A program made the position numbers and the translations under genes. Shown here one piece after another: positions 63,350-64,000 of a stretch of 64,000 bases of DNA (positions within the stretch are counted from its first letter, which is position 1; every line of letters begins with the position of its first letter). Origin of the DNA: Candidatus Nitricoxidireducens bremensis (GTDB lineage: Bacteria > Pseudomonadota > Gammaproteobacteria > Burkholderiales > Rhodocyclaceae); the NCBI GenBank assembly GCA_030247725.1, contig JAOTRT010000004.1, positions 357,596-421,595 of the forward strand. Direction: 5' to 3'. The notes below the pieces were generated by a model. That model was not told the origin of the DNA and did no database searches. It worked only from the letters and a program-made list of their open reading frames with translations.

Positions 63350-63434
63350 TCGCCATATCCCGGCGGCACACGCTGCCGCCTGGTTGACAATTCCCATATT
63401 ACCAATGCATTGTCCCGGAAAAAGGGAGGATGCC

Positions 63435-63890
63435 TTGGAGCTTTACCTGTTCGAGAACCTGCTGAAAGCTCGGGACGAAGCCGAACTCACGCAGACGGCA
63501 CAGCACATTGCTGAGAAACTCGGCTTTGACTACTTCTGCTACGCACTCAGCTATCGCAAGTCCGGCGAGCCAAGCCCACAGCATTTCACTCTCGGAACAT
63601 ACCCAGAAATTTGGCTTGATCGGTACTTCTCCGAAGGTTTCGTCAACATTGATCCATCTGTTTTGCAGTGCTTCCGCTCCACCATACCCGTCATCTGGAC
63701 CCACCGCATGTTCAGCGCCCCCAAAGTCATCGACATGCACCATGAAGCAGGGTCCATCGGCATTCGCGGCGGCGTCTGCCTGCCAATTCATAGTCCCTGG
63801 CTAAATGGTGCCGGCTTGGTTGGGCTCGCCAATGGTGAAGACACCGACAAAGCCGTCCCTCATGTTGTCGATACCCTAGGGAAGGCCTGA
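63435..63890 (+). pseudogene. truncated LuxR-type gene (autoinducer-binding domain only)
   Basis: About 151 residues match the LuxR autoinducer-binding domain (LGFDYFCYALSYR, DPSVLQCFRSTIPVIW, IRGGVCLPIHSP), then the frame stops in the last part of the domain. No DNA-binding helix-turn-helix is found in any frame of the remaining 110 bases. The start is proposed at a TTG with GGGAGG upstream; earlier codons (63384, 63405) are also in frame. Its base composition is visibly less GC-rich than its neighbours, suggesting transfer. A functional short LuxR-like protein is the alternative. Confidence 0.65.
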
Positions 63891-64000
63891 ACAAGTAGCA
63901 ACAGATGAAGGCGACGAGCGCGATTCCTGCCGAGGGCTTTGAAATGGCGGCGAAATTCGCCCCACGGGGCGCAACTCGCAGGCCGTTTCCGGCCTATGGG

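Overview
The window is GC-rich, densely packed DNA whose gene content fits a facultatively denitrifying betaproteobacterium, probably Rhodocyclales-like. The pointers are the queA-tgt-yajC-secD-secF order, a nirS cluster with separate nirD/L, G and H genes, a clade II nos cluster, RegB/RegA and DUF2322. The taxonomic call is inference from gene content only; no rRNA is present.

Left part (1-5.1 kb): a truncated TlpA-like thioredoxin, a haem-copper-oxidase-like membrane protein, Sco, a YdbL-like protein and catalase-peroxidase KatG. From about 26.5 kb down to 5.2 kb the minus strand carries a nearly continuous run of respiratory genes. It begins with clade II nosZ (copy 1), then two cytochromes c (named here nosC1, nosC2), nosB, nosD, nosG, nosH, nosF, nosL, nosY and a TlpA. 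It continues directly into menaquinone synthesis (ubiE, menA, menB, menC, menE, menF, menD) and ends with the haem d1 genes nirJ and nirN. NosG/NosH are NapG/NapH-type quinol dehydrogenase parts, so joining them to menaquinone genes makes functional sense.

Between 26.7 and 31.2 kb three coupled signalling genes form a phosphorelay: a NarL-type regulator, a receiver-histidine-kinase protein, and a hybrid kinase with a periplasmic c-type haem motif. A second nosZ follows (31.3-33.6 kb). No difference from copy 1 was seen over about 2293 bp, and the identity stops at the start and stop codons. Next come a YtkA-like anchored protein and a PCu(A)C copper chaperone, then the redox pair RegA/RegB, a dihaem cytochrome c4 and the K+ transporter Kup.

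The main nir region (39.7-48.6 kb) holds nirC-nirF-nirDL-nirG-nirH, a cupredoxin, a haem protein of the EB_dh type, nirS, and the divergent nirE with a DUF59 gene and an unknown NnrS-like membrane protein. Five FNR/DNR-type boxes lie upstream of nosF, nosC2, nosZ copy 2 (shared with the divergent ytkA-like gene), nirC and nirS/nirE. RegA-type palindromes lie before both nosZ copies and between regB and the cytochrome c4 gene.

The right part is more ordinary: an esterase, tRNA-Leu(CAA) followed by a repeat-rich possible integration scar, an alcohol dehydrogenase, a FliA-like sigma factor, a Crp-family regulator with a palindromic operator, an MliC lipoprotein, queA-tgt-yajC-secD-secF, cytochrome b561, cytochrome c' with repeated copies of its 3' end, DUF2322-purB, a YibF-like GST, and a truncated LuxR-type gene at the edge. 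No CRISPR array or intact insertion sequence was seen. No intergenic stretch exceeds about 260 bases.
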